DNA of 53,104 bases from assembly GCA_900550415.1 (NCBI GenBank), contig URSO01000004.1, positions 1 through 53,104 on the forward strand, read 5' to 3'. Below the pieces are notes generated by a model. That model made no database searches. It saw only the letters and a list, made by a program, of their open reading frames with translations, and was not told the DNA's origin. Made by a program: the position numbers and the translations under genes. Source of the stretch: an uncultured Collinsella sp. (lineage in GTDB: Bacteria; Actinomycetota; Coriobacteriia; Coriobacteriales; Coriobacteriaceae). Shown here one piece after another: positions 31,542 through 39,702 of the stretch (within the stretch, counting starts at the first letter, position 1; each line of letters begins with the position of its first letter).

Positions 31542-32272
31542 GGAATCTCCCGATACCCGCGCGGCGTGACCATACGGCCGCCTACGCGCTTCGTGTCCGC
31601 GTTGCCGACGAACACGGTGGTGAACATGTCGGCGTCGAACTCCCCCAGCTCGGAGAGCCTGCACATGCCCGACTGCTGCCCCTCGCGCCCGATGTTGCGT
31701 ACCCAGCCGCAGAGCGTGTCGGGGGCCTTCCATTCGAGCATAATCTTCGCCGCGCGCGAGAGCCTGTCGGCGCGCTTTCTGCTGCGCGGGTTGTACAAAC
31801 AGATGCAGAAGTCGGCGCTCGCCACGGCGGCGAGCCTGCGCTCGATGACCTCCCACGGCGTGAGCAGGTCGGAGAGCGACACGACCGCAAAGTCGTGGGC
31901 AAGCGGGGCGCCGAGCACCGCCGACCCGCTCTGAGCCGCGGTGGCCCCGGCGATAACTTCCACGTCTACATCGGGGTAGTCCTCAGCAAGCTCCAGCACG
32001 GGGCTCGCCATGCCGTACACGCCCGCGTCACCGCTGCACACGAGCGCCACGGCTTCTCCGCTCTGCGCGCGCGAAAGCGCCAGGCGGCACCGTTCGACCT
32101 CGTGCATCATCGGCGTTGCGAGATGCGCCGCGTCGGGCACGGCGGCGAGCGCGAGCTCCACGTATTTCGTGTACCCCACAACGATGTCGGCCGCCTCGAG
32201 CGCGCGCCGAGCCGCAATCGTCATGCCGTCGGGGCCGCCCGGGCCGATCCCCACCACGAAGAGCTTTCCCAT
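31529..32272 (-). CDS. cbiH: Cobalt-precorrin-3 C17-methyltransferase
   Basis: Methylates C17 with ring contraction. It is a tetrapyrrole methylase with LFVVGIGPGGPDGMTIAARRAL, VGYTKYV, CSGDAGVYGMA and FCICLYNPRSRKR, the segment that identifies the CbiH/CobJ group. The start is the ATG five bases after GGAG, overlapping the cbiG stop (TGATG), giving 247 aa. A GTG one codon earlier is too close to the ribosome site. No ferredoxin-like extension is present, as expected for the plain anaerobic enzyme. Confidence 0.95.
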   Translation of the reverse strand: MGKLFVVGIGPGGPDGMTIAARRALEAADIVVGYTKYVELALAAVPDAAHLATPMMHEVERCRLALSRAQSGEAVALVCSGDAGVYGMASPVLELAEDYPDVDVEVIAGATAAQSGSAVLGAPLAHDFAVVSLSDLLTPWEVIERRLAAVASADFCICLYNPRSRKRADRLSRAAKIMLEWKAPDTLCGWVRNIGREGQQSGMCRLSELGEFDADMFTTVFVGNADTKRVGGRMVTPRGYREIPCER

Positions 32273-33405
32273 CACAGCTCCTTAAACGAAAGTTCGATAG
32301 TTACCTTGGAAAACGCGACGGTCACGCCGCCGTGAGCGAGCTTCGGGAAGATAAGTTTGCCCCCGTCCGCGAGCGCCGCGCGCTCGCACACGTTGTCGAC
32401 CCCCACCGTCGCGCGCACGAAATCAGATGGTGAAACGCTGCCTTCGACCTGCGACAACTCCTCTGCGGAATACGTCGCGAGCGGGATATTGCGCGCGCGG
32501 CAGAAGGCGAGCAGACCCTCCTCGCGCGCCTTCACGTCGATCGTCGCCGCCTCGCACACGGCCGAAGGCGAGATACCCGCCTGCCCGCACGCGAGAAGAA
32601 ACGCCTCCCCGATCGCTTCGGCGCACGCACCGCGGCGGCACCCTATGCCCACAACGATGCAGGGCACGACAAGGCGAAGCGGCTCGGGCGCAGGCGCCTG
32701 AGCCCGCACGCCCGCCGGCTTCCCCGTCTCACCGGCGGGTACGACCTCGCCCGTTGTCTCCGCCGCGCGAACGGACGCACCTGCATTCGCGCCAGCGAAC
32801 GGCGACACGACGATATCGGCCCGAGCGCGGTCGGACGCAATGTCAACCCCCTCAGGCGGCTGTCCCGAAATCGGCATGTCGGAATAGAGCGCCACGCGCC
32901 CGCCCGAAAGCAGCCGCGCCGACACTCGCTTGATGGCCTCGGGATTCGAAACGGCGAGCCCCGCACAGCGCGCCCACGTATCCACCGCCCACACGCCGCG
33001 GACGTCGGTCGCCGTGGTGATGACGGGGATGGCCCCTGCCGCGCGTGCCACAGTTTGCGCAAGCTCGTTCGCACCGCCCAAATGCCCCGACAAAAGCGGG
33101 ACGGCAAAGCGCCCCGCCTCGTCGATCGCCACAACCGCGGAATCGCTTGCCTTCGAGGCGACATGCGGCGCGATCGCCCGCACGGCGATGCCCGCCGCGC
33201 CCACGAACAGGAGCGCGTCCGACGCTTCCCACGCGAGCGCCGTCCATGCGCGCAGGTCGGCCTTCCCCTCGCCGAACCCGCGCGAAACGGAAACGTCCCA
33301 GCCAAGGTCATCTTCACCTGTCTGCGCGCAATCGGAAAGCGCGCGTGCGGTGCGCTCCGCCAACGCATATCCCCTCTCAGTGAACGCTATGCAGGAAACC
33401 CTCAT
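32272..33405 (-). CDS. cbiG: Cobalt-precorrin-5A hydrolase
   Basis: Opens the delta-lactone, releasing acetaldehyde. The N-terminal domain has LLFVGAAGIAVRAIAPHV and PLLSGHLGGANELA, with the middle CbiG segment after it. A low-complexity Ala/Pro/Gly insert (about residues 205-240) precedes the C-terminal domain with VVGIGCRRGACAEAI and ATIDVKAREEGLLAFC. 377 aa, normal. The ATG follows the cbiL stop directly (TAGATG). CbiG is specific to the anaerobic pathway. Confidence 0.95.
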   Translation of the reverse strand: MRVSCIAFTERGYALAERTARALSDCAQTGEDDLGWDVSVSRGFGEGKADLRAWTALAWEASDALLFVGAAGIAVRAIAPHVASKASDSAVVAIDEAGRFAVPLLSGHLGGANELAQTVARAAGAIPVITTATDVRGVWAVDTWARCAGLAVSNPEAIKRVSARLLSGGRVALYSDMPISGQPPEGVDIASDRARADIVVSPFAGANAGASVRAAETTGEVVPAGETGKPAGVRAQAPAPEPLRLVVPCIVVGIGCRRGACAEAIGEAFLLACGQAGISPSAVCEAATIDVKAREEGLLAFCRARNIPLATYSAEELSQVEGSVSPSDFVRATVGVDNVCERAALADGGKLIFPKLAHGGVTVAFSKVTIELSFKEL

Positions 33406-34095
33406 CTAGCGCACCACCATTGTCGAGAAGTAGCTGCCCCGATCGGGCACATCGTCGACCGAGCGGTACACGCGCTCGCCCGGAAGCCCACAGTCCTCTA
33501 CGAGCTCGGCACCGTCGAAGGCGCCCTCCTCGCGAAGGATGCACTTCGTGTCCGCAAGCGAGCGGCGCGCCTTCATGACCACCTTCGTCCCCGGCCAGCT
33601 GATTGCGCGGCGCACGTCGTCGTAGCCGCCGGGCACGATGTGCAGAGGCGACGACATCTCGGGCGTGAGGTCGCGCTCGAGCGCCGCGGCGACCGCGCAG
33701 AAGCTCGGCACGCCGGGAATGGCGCGCGCCTCGAACCCGCGGGCGCGCACGTCGGGCGCGATGCGCTGGAAGGTGGCGTAGATGCTCGGGTCCCCCAGGT
33801 TCAGCAGCGCGACGTCGCGGACCGCATCCAGGTGCGCGACAAGCTCGCGAACAAGCGAGGCATGCTCGGCCGCGCGGCGCTCGACGTCGCGCGTCATCGA
33901 GAATCGCACGGGGATCACCGTCTTGCCTGTAAGGTCGACGGCGCCGCGCACGATGTCGAGCGCGACCATGGCCCCGTCCGCCGTCTGCGGTGCGGCGATG
34001 ACCGGACACGATTCGATTGTGCGGACGGCCTTGATCGTGAGCAGCTCGGGGTCGCCAGGCCCCGTGCCCACCCCGTACAGCACGCCTTTACTCAT
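33406..34095 (-). CDS. cbiL: Cobalt-precorrin-2 C20-methyltransferase
   Basis: Tetrapyrrole methylase acting on cobalt-sirohydrochlorin (cobalt-factor II). It begins MSKGVLYGVGTGPGDPELLTIKAV; LNLGDPSIYATF and GVPSFCAVAA are typical of CobI/CbiL. 229 aa, normal. The start overlaps the cbiD stop by eight bases. It should act first after the chelatase CbiK, encoded across the divergent promoter region. Confidence 0.95.
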   Translation of the reverse strand: MSKGVLYGVGTGPGDPELLTIKAVRTIESCPVIAAPQTADGAMVALDIVRGAVDLTGKTVIPVRFSMTRDVERRAAEHASLVRELVAHLDAVRDVALLNLGDPSIYATFQRIAPDVRARGFEARAIPGVPSFCAVAAALERDLTPEMSSPLHIVPGGYDDVRRAISWPGTKVVMKARRSLADTKCILREEGAFDGAELVEDCGLPGERVYRSVDDVPDRGSYFSTMVVR

Positions 34096-35272
34096 ACGTC
34101 GCCCCCAATTCCCCGATAACTGCATCGGCGCCCGACGTGCGGAAAAGCTCGCGGCGCTCGGCGTCGAACACGACCGCGGCGATGTCGCATCCGCCCGCCG
34201 CGCGGCGGCGCAACCTGTCCTCGATTGCCACAGCGAGCGAGGCGCACGCAGCGTCCCCCACACCGGCGGCCTCGATTACCTCGAGCGCCGCCGTGGTCGT
34301 GACCGACGACATGATATCGCGCACGGTCTTCGTGCCCGCGCCGGCCAAGGCCGCGTGAGCGGCCAGAATCTCCGCGCGGCAGTCGGCGGTACGCGAATGG
34401 GTGTCCATGATGCCGCCCGCGACCTTCACCAGCTTGCCGATGTGTCCCACAAGAAGGACATTGATAAATCCCTCGCGAACGCAGCAATCAATCGCATCGC
34501 CCACGAAGTTGGAGATGAAGACCACCGGCGCACCGTTTAGGTGGAAATGCCCCGAGATGAACTGCGCGCCGTAGTTGCCGGGCGTGAGCACGACTCCGCG
34601 CCGCCCCATAGCCGCATGCTGCCGGATCTCGAGCTCGATGCTGTCGCGCAAGGCAGTGAGGCTGCGCGGCTCGACGATGCCCGTCGTGCCCAGGATGGAG
34701 ATGCCGTCCTCTATCCCCAGGTGCGGGTTGAAGGTCTTTTCGGCAAGGGCAACACCCTCGGGTACCGAAATCGTCACAGCGATATTTCCAGAAAAGCCGT
34801 GCGCGGCGCACACCTCGCGCACCGCCGAAGTGATCATCGCGCGCGGCGTCGCGTTGATGGCGGCCGCCCCCACCGGCTGCTCGAGCCCGGGCAACGTCAC
34901 GCGCCCCACGCCCACGCCGCCATCGACGGAAACTTCCGATTCGCGCGCGGGCACGCCCTTGCTGCCCGCAGCACCCGTGCCCGACCCCGCATGTTCCACG
35001 CGCGCGTACACGAGCACGCCGTCGGTCACATCGGCATCGTCGCCTGCGTCCTTTCGCACGGCGCACTGGGCGCACCCCTCGCCGATACATGCGTCGACCA
35101 CGTTCGCCTCGACGGGCAGCCCGCCGGGGGTGACGATCGACACGCGGCCGACGGGCTTTCGTGACAAGAGCATCTCGCAGGCCGCCTTCGCCGCGAGCGC
35201 GGCGCAGCTCCCCGTGGTGTAGCCGCAGCGCAGGCGGGTCGTCCCGGTATATATGTAGTGCTCGAAGGCCAC
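34088..35272 (-). CDS. cbiD: Cobalt-precorrin-5B C1-methyltransferase
   Basis: Methylates C1 in the anaerobic pathway; not related to the tetrapyrrole methylases. The family start is visible as LRCGYTTGSCAALAAKAA. ETISVPEG-like AVTISVPEGVALAEKTFNPHLGIEDGISILGTTGIVEP and FVGDAIDCC ... LVGHIGKLVKVAGGIMDTHS are conserved. A Gly/Ala-rich insert lies around residue 100. The GTG at 35270-35272 comes one base after the cbiF stop, giving 394 aa. Longer upstream frames are cbiF read out of phase. Confidence 0.94.
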   Translation of the reverse strand: MAFEHYIYTGTTRLRCGYTTGSCAALAAKAACEMLLSRKPVGRVSIVTPGGLPVEANVVDACIGEGCAQCAVRKDAGDDADVTDGVLVYARVEHAGSGTGAAGSKGVPARESEVSVDGGVGVGRVTLPGLEQPVGAAAINATPRAMITSAVREVCAAHGFSGNIAVTISVPEGVALAEKTFNPHLGIEDGISILGTTGIVEPRSLTALRDSIELEIRQHAAMGRRGVVLTPGNYGAQFISGHFHLNGAPVVFISNFVGDAIDCCVREGFINVLLVGHIGKLVKVAGGIMDTHSRTADCRAEILAAHAALAGAGTKTVRDIMSSVTTTAALEVIEAAGVGDAACASLAVAIEDRLRRRAAGGCDIAAVVFDAERRELFRTSGADAVIGELGATYE

Positions 35273-35273
35273 G

Positions 35274-36065
35274 CTAGCTGCTCGCCTTCCGATACCCCGT
35301 GGCAAACGAAGGGTCGTAAAGCTTGCTGCGCTCGTACGACTCCGCCTGCGCGCCGTCGTGCGCAAGCCCGCCGCGAGCTCCGAGCACGCGGCCCACCACC
35401 ACGAGCGCCGTGCGGTCGATGCCCTCTCGCGCGCCCGCATCGGCGAGCGTGCCCACTGTGCATCGCACCACGCGCTCCTCAGGCCAGGTCGCCTTATACA
35501 CGAGCGCCGCCGGCTCGTCGGAGCTGCGGCCCGCGGCCAAAAGCTCGGCGGAAAGCTCGGAGAGCATACCCGAGCTCAGGAAGATGACCATAGTCGAGCC
35601 GCTTTCCGCCATGGTGCGCATGCCCTCGCCCGCAGGCATGGGGGTGCGCCCGGAAAGCCGCGTGATCACGACCGACTGGCTGATTCCCGGCAGCGTGTAT
35701 TCCTGGCGAAGCGCCGCCGCGGCACCGCAAAAGCTCGACACGCCGGGCACCACCTCGTAGTCCACGCCGCGCGCGTCGAGCGCGTCCATCTGCTCCTGGA
35801 TGGCGCCGTACAGGCACGGGTCGCCCGTGTGCAGGCGCACCACTTCCTCGCCCCGCGCATCTGCCGCGCGCATCACGTCGAGCACTTCCTCCAAGGTCAT
35901 GTGCGCGCTGTCGTAGACGACGCAGGATTCCTTGCACTCGGCGAGCAGCTCGGGGTTCACAAGGCTCCCCGCCCAAACGACCACGTCGGCCGCGCGCAGA
36001 AGACGAGCCCCGCGCAGCGTGATAAGGTCGGCGGCGCCCGAGCCTGCGCCAACGATATGAATCAT
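35274..36065 (-). CDS. cbiF: Cobalt-precorrin-4 C11-methyltransferase
   Basis: Tetrapyrrole methylase with MIHIVGAGSGAADLITLRGARLL, VVWAGSLVNPELL, LHTGDPCLYGAI, GVSSFCGAAAAL and SQSVVITRLSGRTPMP, all diagnostic for CbiF/CobM. 263 aa, normal. AAGGGAAGG lies five bases upstream of the ATG. This is the first gene of the 17-gene operon. Its leader lies in the shared divergent region and shows no cobalamin riboswitch on the minus strand. Confidence 0.96.
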   Translation of the reverse strand: MIHIVGAGSGAADLITLRGARLLRAADVVVWAGSLVNPELLAECKESCVVYDSAHMTLEEVLDVMRAADARGEEVVRLHTGDPCLYGAIQEQMDALDARGVDYEVVPGVSSFCGAAAALRQEYTLPGISQSVVITRLSGRTPMPAGEGMRTMAESGSTMVIFLSSGMLSELSAELLAAGRSSDEPAALVYKATWPEERVVRCTVGTLADAGAREGIDRTALVVVGRVLGARGGLAHDGAQAESYERSKLYDPSFATGYRKASS

Positions 36066-36196
36066 CCGAGCCTTCCCTTCCCGTTTCTCATCGCAACCGT
36101 TTACGCCGCCATTCGCGCAGCGGGCAAAACACGGCGCCCGAAGCGGCAATCGGCGCAAATACGCAGGCAGGAGGCGCAATGCCGCCCGCCCTGGCT

Positions 36197-36228
36197 TTGA
36201 CACGTTCACAAGTGCCCACTATCATAGT
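36197..36228 (+). promoter_or_regulatory. Consensus promoter for the cbiK operon with palindromic, possibly two-way -10 box
   Basis: TTGACA at 36197-36202 and TATCAT at 36220-36225 are separated by exactly 17 bases on the plus strand, a near-perfect sigma-70 promoter. The -10 lies in ACTATCATAGT (36218-36228), which reads ACTATGATAGT on the minus strand, so the same box could serve cbiF. No good minus-strand -35 is visible at 16-18 bases. Confidence 0.75.
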
Positions 36229-36269
36229 AAAAGATTCGGCAACGAGCATATGACAATCGGATAAAAGGA

Positions 36270-36405
36270 AATGACCGGCGCGGCGTCCGCACAGCCCGCG
36301 CTGGCTTGCGGAGGGAACCAGGTGGGAATCCTGGGCAAGGGACATTACTGTATAGGACGCGCGGGCGAACCGCCTCGCGCCCCAAGCCAGACTGCTTCGC
36401 CTTTT
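36270..36405 (+). ncRNA. Cobalamin riboswitch upstream of cbiK
   Basis: The conserved core reads GGAGGGAACCAGGTGGGAAT, then CC...GC, GGGAC and ACTGT (36309-36352). It is followed by the B12 box AAGCCAGACTGC at 36384-36395. This is the usual order and spacing of the adenosylcobalamin class. Downstream, ACCCCGAGGGGT followed by GCGCTTTTCTTTC (near 36440-36465) could be a terminator, and GCCGG-GGGA-CCGGC lies just before the cbiK ribosome site, so the expression platform could act on transcription or translation. The operon is expected to be shut down when B12 is plentiful. The rest of the 36066-36523 gap is leader sequence. Confidence 0.88.
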
Positions 36406-36523
36406 CCTCACGGCATCGCCGTGGCGTTAGCTCCTTGTGAACCCCGAGGGGTGCGCTTTTCTTTCGCTTGTGCCGACAAGCAACTGTCGCCGGGGGACCG
36501 GCAAACCGAGGAAAGGAAAAACC

Positions 36524-37450
36524 ATGTCCGACCAGATGTCACGCCGCAGCTTCATGGGCGCCGCAGCAACCGGAGCCGTCGCGCTCGCCGGAATCACGCT
36601 CGCGGGCTGCTCCAGCACCTCCGCAAGTTCCGAGAAATCGAGCGAAAAGGAGAAGGCCGTGAAGCCGGTCATCCTCGTCACGAGCTTCGGCACGAGCTAC
36701 AACGACTCGCGCCACATCACCATCGGCGCCATCGAAGACGCTATCCGCGAGAAGTACTGGCAGGACTACGACATCCGCCGCGCCTTCACCGCGCAGATCA
36801 TCATCGACAAGCTGAAGAAGCGCGACGGCATCACGATCGACAACATGACCGAGGCGCTCGACCGCTGCGTGGAAGACGGCGTGAAGGAAATCGTCGTGCA
36901 GCCGACGCATCTCATGGCTGGCCTGGAATACGCCGACGTGAAAGACGAGCTCGACAAGTACGCCGACAAGTTCGACAAGATCTCGCTCGGCGACCCGCTG
37001 CTCACCTCCGACGACGACTACAAGAAGGTGGCCGCAGCCATTAAGGAGAACATGGCGTCCTTCGACGACGGCAAGACGGCGCTGTGCCTCATGGGCCACG
37101 GCACCGAAGCCGATTCCAACGCCGACTATGCCAAGATGCAGGAAGTGTTCAAGAACGAGGGCTTGACGCAGTTCTTCGTCGGCACCGTCGAGGCTGAACC
37201 GACCTGCGAGGATGTTATCGCCGCCGCGAGCGCCGCAGGGTACAAGAAGGCCGTGCTCGCGCCGTTCATGGTGGTCGCGGGCGACCACGCGAACAACGAC
37301 ATGGCAGACGAGACCGACCCCGACAGCTGGGCTGCGAAGTTCGTGGCCGCCGGCTTCGAAGTGACGTGCCTGCTCCAGGGTCTGGGACAGAACGCCGCGG
37401 TCGACGACATCTACGTCTCGCACGTGGACGACGCCATCGCCAAGCTGTAA
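36524..37450 (+). CDS. cbiK: Sirohydrochlorin cobaltochelatase with Tat lipoprotein signal
   Basis: CbiK-family chelatase that by homology inserts Co2+ into sirohydrochlorin. Residues 1-29 are a twin-arginine lipoprotein signal: SRRSFMG (Arg7, Arg8), a hydrophobic stretch, and LAGC with the lipidated Cys at 29. After a Ser/Lys/Glu-rich spacer the fold starts with VILVTSFGTSYNDSR. Metal-site residues are seen in LMGHGTEADSN (His192) and VVAGDHANND (His255), with QPTHLMAG between. GAGGAAAGG precedes the ATG; 308 aa. It is the first gene behind the riboswitch, ahead of an ABC importer, and is predicted to sit outside the membrane. A role in metal or tetrapyrrole capture instead of biosynthesis is possible. 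Confidence 0.88.
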   Translation: MSDQMSRRSFMGAAATGAVALAGITLAGCSSTSASSEKSSEKEKAVKPVILVTSFGTSYNDSRHITIGAIEDAIREKYWQDYDIRRAFTAQIIIDKLKKRDGITIDNMTEALDRCVEDGVKEIVVQPTHLMAGLEYADVKDELDKYADKFDKISLGDPLLTSDDDYKKVAAAIKENMASFDDGKTALCLMGHGTEADSNADYAKMQEVFKNEGLTQFFVGTVEAEPTCEDVIAAASAAGYKKAVLAPFMVVAGDHANNDMADETDPDSWAAKFVAAGFEVTCLLQGLGQNAAVDDIYVSHVDDAIAKL

Positions 37451-37459
37451 ACTCGCCGC

Positions 37460-37531
37460 GCACGGGGGCGCCGGTCGCGTCCCCGTGCAACGGGCATGCG
37501 CCTTCCCCGACCGACGGCGCATGCCCGTTGC
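37460..37531 (+). repeat. Two perfect hairpins between cbiK and the next lipoprotein gene
   Basis: GCACGGGG (37460-37467) pairs with 37481-37488, and a 16-base arm at 37487-37502 pairs exactly with 37516-37531. No T-run follows, so they look like an intercistronic stabiliser or attenuator rather than a terminator; they could set the cbiK to transporter ratio. Confidence 0.55.
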
Positions 37532-37588
37532 ATTCGCATCCCGCCCGCCCACCGCACGGCGGTCGAAGCGATTGAAAGGAACCCCTCC

Positions 37589-38122
37589 ATGTTGAAGAAA
37601 ACCCTCGTCTTCGCCCTGTCGGCGGCGCTTTTCGCGTTCTCGCTCGCCGGCTGCGGCGGAAATTCAATCGACAGCGCAAAGGCAAGCGATGCCGATTCCC
37701 AGGAAAAGACCGAGCAGGCGGCCGATGCGACCGAGGGTGCAAGCGCTGCCCCCATCACCGCCGACAAGGTGGCCGACGGCACCTATCCGATCACCGTAGA
37801 TTCCAGCTCGAACATGTTCAGGATTGTGGACGCCCAGCTCATCGTGGAAAACGGCTCCATGCACTGCGTGATGACGCTTTCCGGCACGGGCTACGGCAAG
37901 CTCTTCATGGGCACGGGCGACGAGGCTGCCGCCGCGAGCGAGGCCGACTTCATCCCCTATGTGGAAAACGCGGAAGGCAAGTACACCTACGACGTGCCCG
38001 TTGATGCGCTCGACGAGGACACCGCCTGTGCCGCGTGGAGTATTAGAAAAGAGCAGTGGTACGACCGCACGCTTGTGTTCGAATCCGCCGGCGTCGATCT
38101 GCGCGCCGACGCACTGAAGTAA
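37589..38122 (+). CDS. Small lipoprotein with a beta-sandwich-like domain shared with the next protein
   Basis: 177 aa. The signal MLKKTLVFALSAALFAFSLAGC ends in a lipobox (Cys22). An acidic spacer leads to a domain from about residue 60 (DGTYPITVDSSSNMFRIVDA ... LSGTGYGKLFMG ... FIPYV ... TYDVPVDALDEDTACAAWSI ... RTLVFES). The N-terminal ~100 residues of the following substrate-binding protein follow the same pattern (YTVSVSLSGGSG, SSNYDKMTVDG, YAPV, STFEIPVTLDEDIAVSAETV, IDYTIHFDS). The function is not known to me. Position between cbiK and the importer suggests ligand capture at the cell surface. AAAGGA lies eight bases before the ATG. Confidence 0.75.
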   Translation: MLKKTLVFALSAALFAFSLAGCGGNSIDSAKASDADSQEKTEQAADATEGASAAPITADKVADGTYPITVDSSSNMFRIVDAQLIVENGSMHCVMTLSGTGYGKLFMGTGDEAAAASEADFIPYVENAEGKYTYDVPVDALDEDTACAAWSIRKEQWYDRTLVFESAGVDLRADALK

Positions 38123-38126
38123 CGCC

Positions 38127-39698
38127 ATGCGGTCGATTCTCCCCAAGGGGGAAAACAGGAAGCGCCACAGCATCGCGGCGCGCGCGATCACCTGCGTTCT
38201 CGTCGCCCTGCTCGCGCTTCCCTTCGCGGGGTGCAGTGCGAGCCCGAACGCGACCGGTGGCACGGCGGGCTCTCAGGAATACACTGTGAGTGTCTCGCTT
38301 TCCGGTGGGTCAGGGCGCGCAAGCATCGCCTCACCCACCACAATTGTGAAGGATGGCGACACCTACACCGCGACCATCACCTGGTCGAGTTCGAACTACG
38401 ACAAGATGACCGTCGACGGCGTGGACTACGCGCCCGTAAACGACGGCGGCAACTCCACGTTCGAGATACCCGTCACGCTCGACGAGGACATCGCCGTGTC
38501 GGCCGAGACCGTCGCCATGTCGACGCCGCACACCATCGACTACACGATCCACTTCGACTCATCCACCATGAAGGAGAAATCGGGCGACGATGCAAGCGGC
38601 GGCTCCCCTGCAGGAACGGCTTCAAGCGCCGCGGCCGACTTCCACAACGCCGATTTGGGCTGCGGCTGGGAGCCGACGGGGGCGCTTCAGCTTGAATACG
38701 CCGAGCACTTCACTGTCGACGAGTTCGAAGGCGGTCTGCGGCTTATCTGCGTTTCGAATGGGGAGCGTTTCCTCGTGGTGCCGCAAGATGCGAAGGTACC
38801 TGATGGGTTGAGCTCCGACATCGCGGTCATAAGGCGCCCCGCCGACAAGGTGTACCTCGTGTCGTCGGCGACGATGTGCCTGGTCGACGCGCTCGATGCG
38901 AACGACAATATCATCATGTCGGGCACGAAGGCCGACGATTGCTCGGTCGCAGGCTTCAAAAGCGCGCTCGAAAGTGGGGCGATCGCCTACGGCGGCAAGT
39001 ACAGCGCGCCCGACTACGAGCGAATATCGGCCTCGGGCTGCACGCTCGCCATCGAGAACACCATGATCAACCACACGCCCGATGTGAAGGAAAAGCTGCA
39101 GAAGCTCGGGCTCGTCGTGCTCACCGAACAGTCGTCGAGCGAGCCCGAAGCACTCGGGCGCGTCGAGTGGATTAAGCTTTTCGGCGTCCTGTTCGACAAG
39201 GAAGACGAGGCCGCGCACCTGTTCAACGAGCAGAAGGCCCGCGTCGAGCAAACGTCGGGGCTCGCGTCGTCAGGTAAAACCGTGGCGTATTTCTACATTA
39301 ACTCGAACGGGGCCGCCGTCACGCGGCGGGCGGGCGACTACGTGGCGCAGATGATCGAGCTTGCAGGCGGCAGCTACGCGCTCGATGACGCGCAGACGGC
39401 GTCGACGTCAGGTTCGTCAGTAACGCTCGAAATGGAGCGCTTCTACGCGACAGCGAAGGATGCCGACATCATCGTCTACAACGGCACCATCGACGAATCG
39501 GTTGCCACCTTGAACGACTTCGTAGGCAAAAACGCGCTATTGTCGCAGTTCAAAGCCGTGAGGAACGGCAACGTCTGGGTCACAAGCGCCGACATGTACC
39601 AGCAGATGACTTCTACCGCCGACATTATCGACGAGCTGCACGGGGCGTTCACCGGCGATGACACGAGCGACTTCCATTATCTGAGGAAGCTCGGCTAG
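38127..39698 (+). CDS. ABC transporter substrate-binding lipoprotein (BtuF/FecB type) with N-terminal accessory domain
   Basis: 523 aa. A signal peptide ends in LPFAGC. Residues ~50-145 form the accessory domain shared with the preceding lipoprotein. After a Gly/Ser linker, residues ~180-523 are a class III periplasmic-binding-protein fold (PDYERISASGCTLAIENTMINHTPDVKEKLQKLGLVVL, GRVEWIKLFGVLF, DADIIVYNG). This fold binds cobalamin, siderophores or heme. The gene starts four bases after the previous stop with no strong ribosome site. The riboswitch argues for a corrinoid or cobalt-linked ligand, but the sequence cannot fix which one. Confidence 0.85.
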   Translation: MRSILPKGENRKRHSIAARAITCVLVALLALPFAGCSASPNATGGTAGSQEYTVSVSLSGGSGRASIASPTTIVKDGDTYTATITWSSSNYDKMTVDGVDYAPVNDGGNSTFEIPVTLDEDIAVSAETVAMSTPHTIDYTIHFDSSTMKEKSGDDASGGSPAGTASSAAADFHNADLGCGWEPTGALQLEYAEHFTVDEFEGGLRLICVSNGERFLVVPQDAKVPDGLSSDIAVIRRPADKVYLVSSATMCLVDALDANDNIIMSGTKADDCSVAGFKSALESGAIAYGGKYSAPDYERISASGCTLAIENTMINHTPDVKEKLQKLGLVVLTEQSSSEPEALGRVEWIKLFGVLFDKEDEAAHLFNEQKARVEQTSGLASSGKTVAYFYINSNGAAVTRRAGDYVAQMIELAGGSYALDDAQTASTSGSSVTLEMERFYATAKDADIIVYNGTIDESVATLNDFVGKNALLSQFKAVRNGNVWVTSADMYQQMTSTADIIDELHGAFTGDDTSDFHYLRKLG

Positions 39699-39702
39699 CA
39701 CC

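Noticed and set aside
36076..36270. A minus-strand cobalamin riboswitch for the cbiF operon
   Set aside because: AAGCCAGGGCGGGC looks like part of a B12 box, but the GGGAA...GGTG...AATCC...ACTGT core is absent on that strand.
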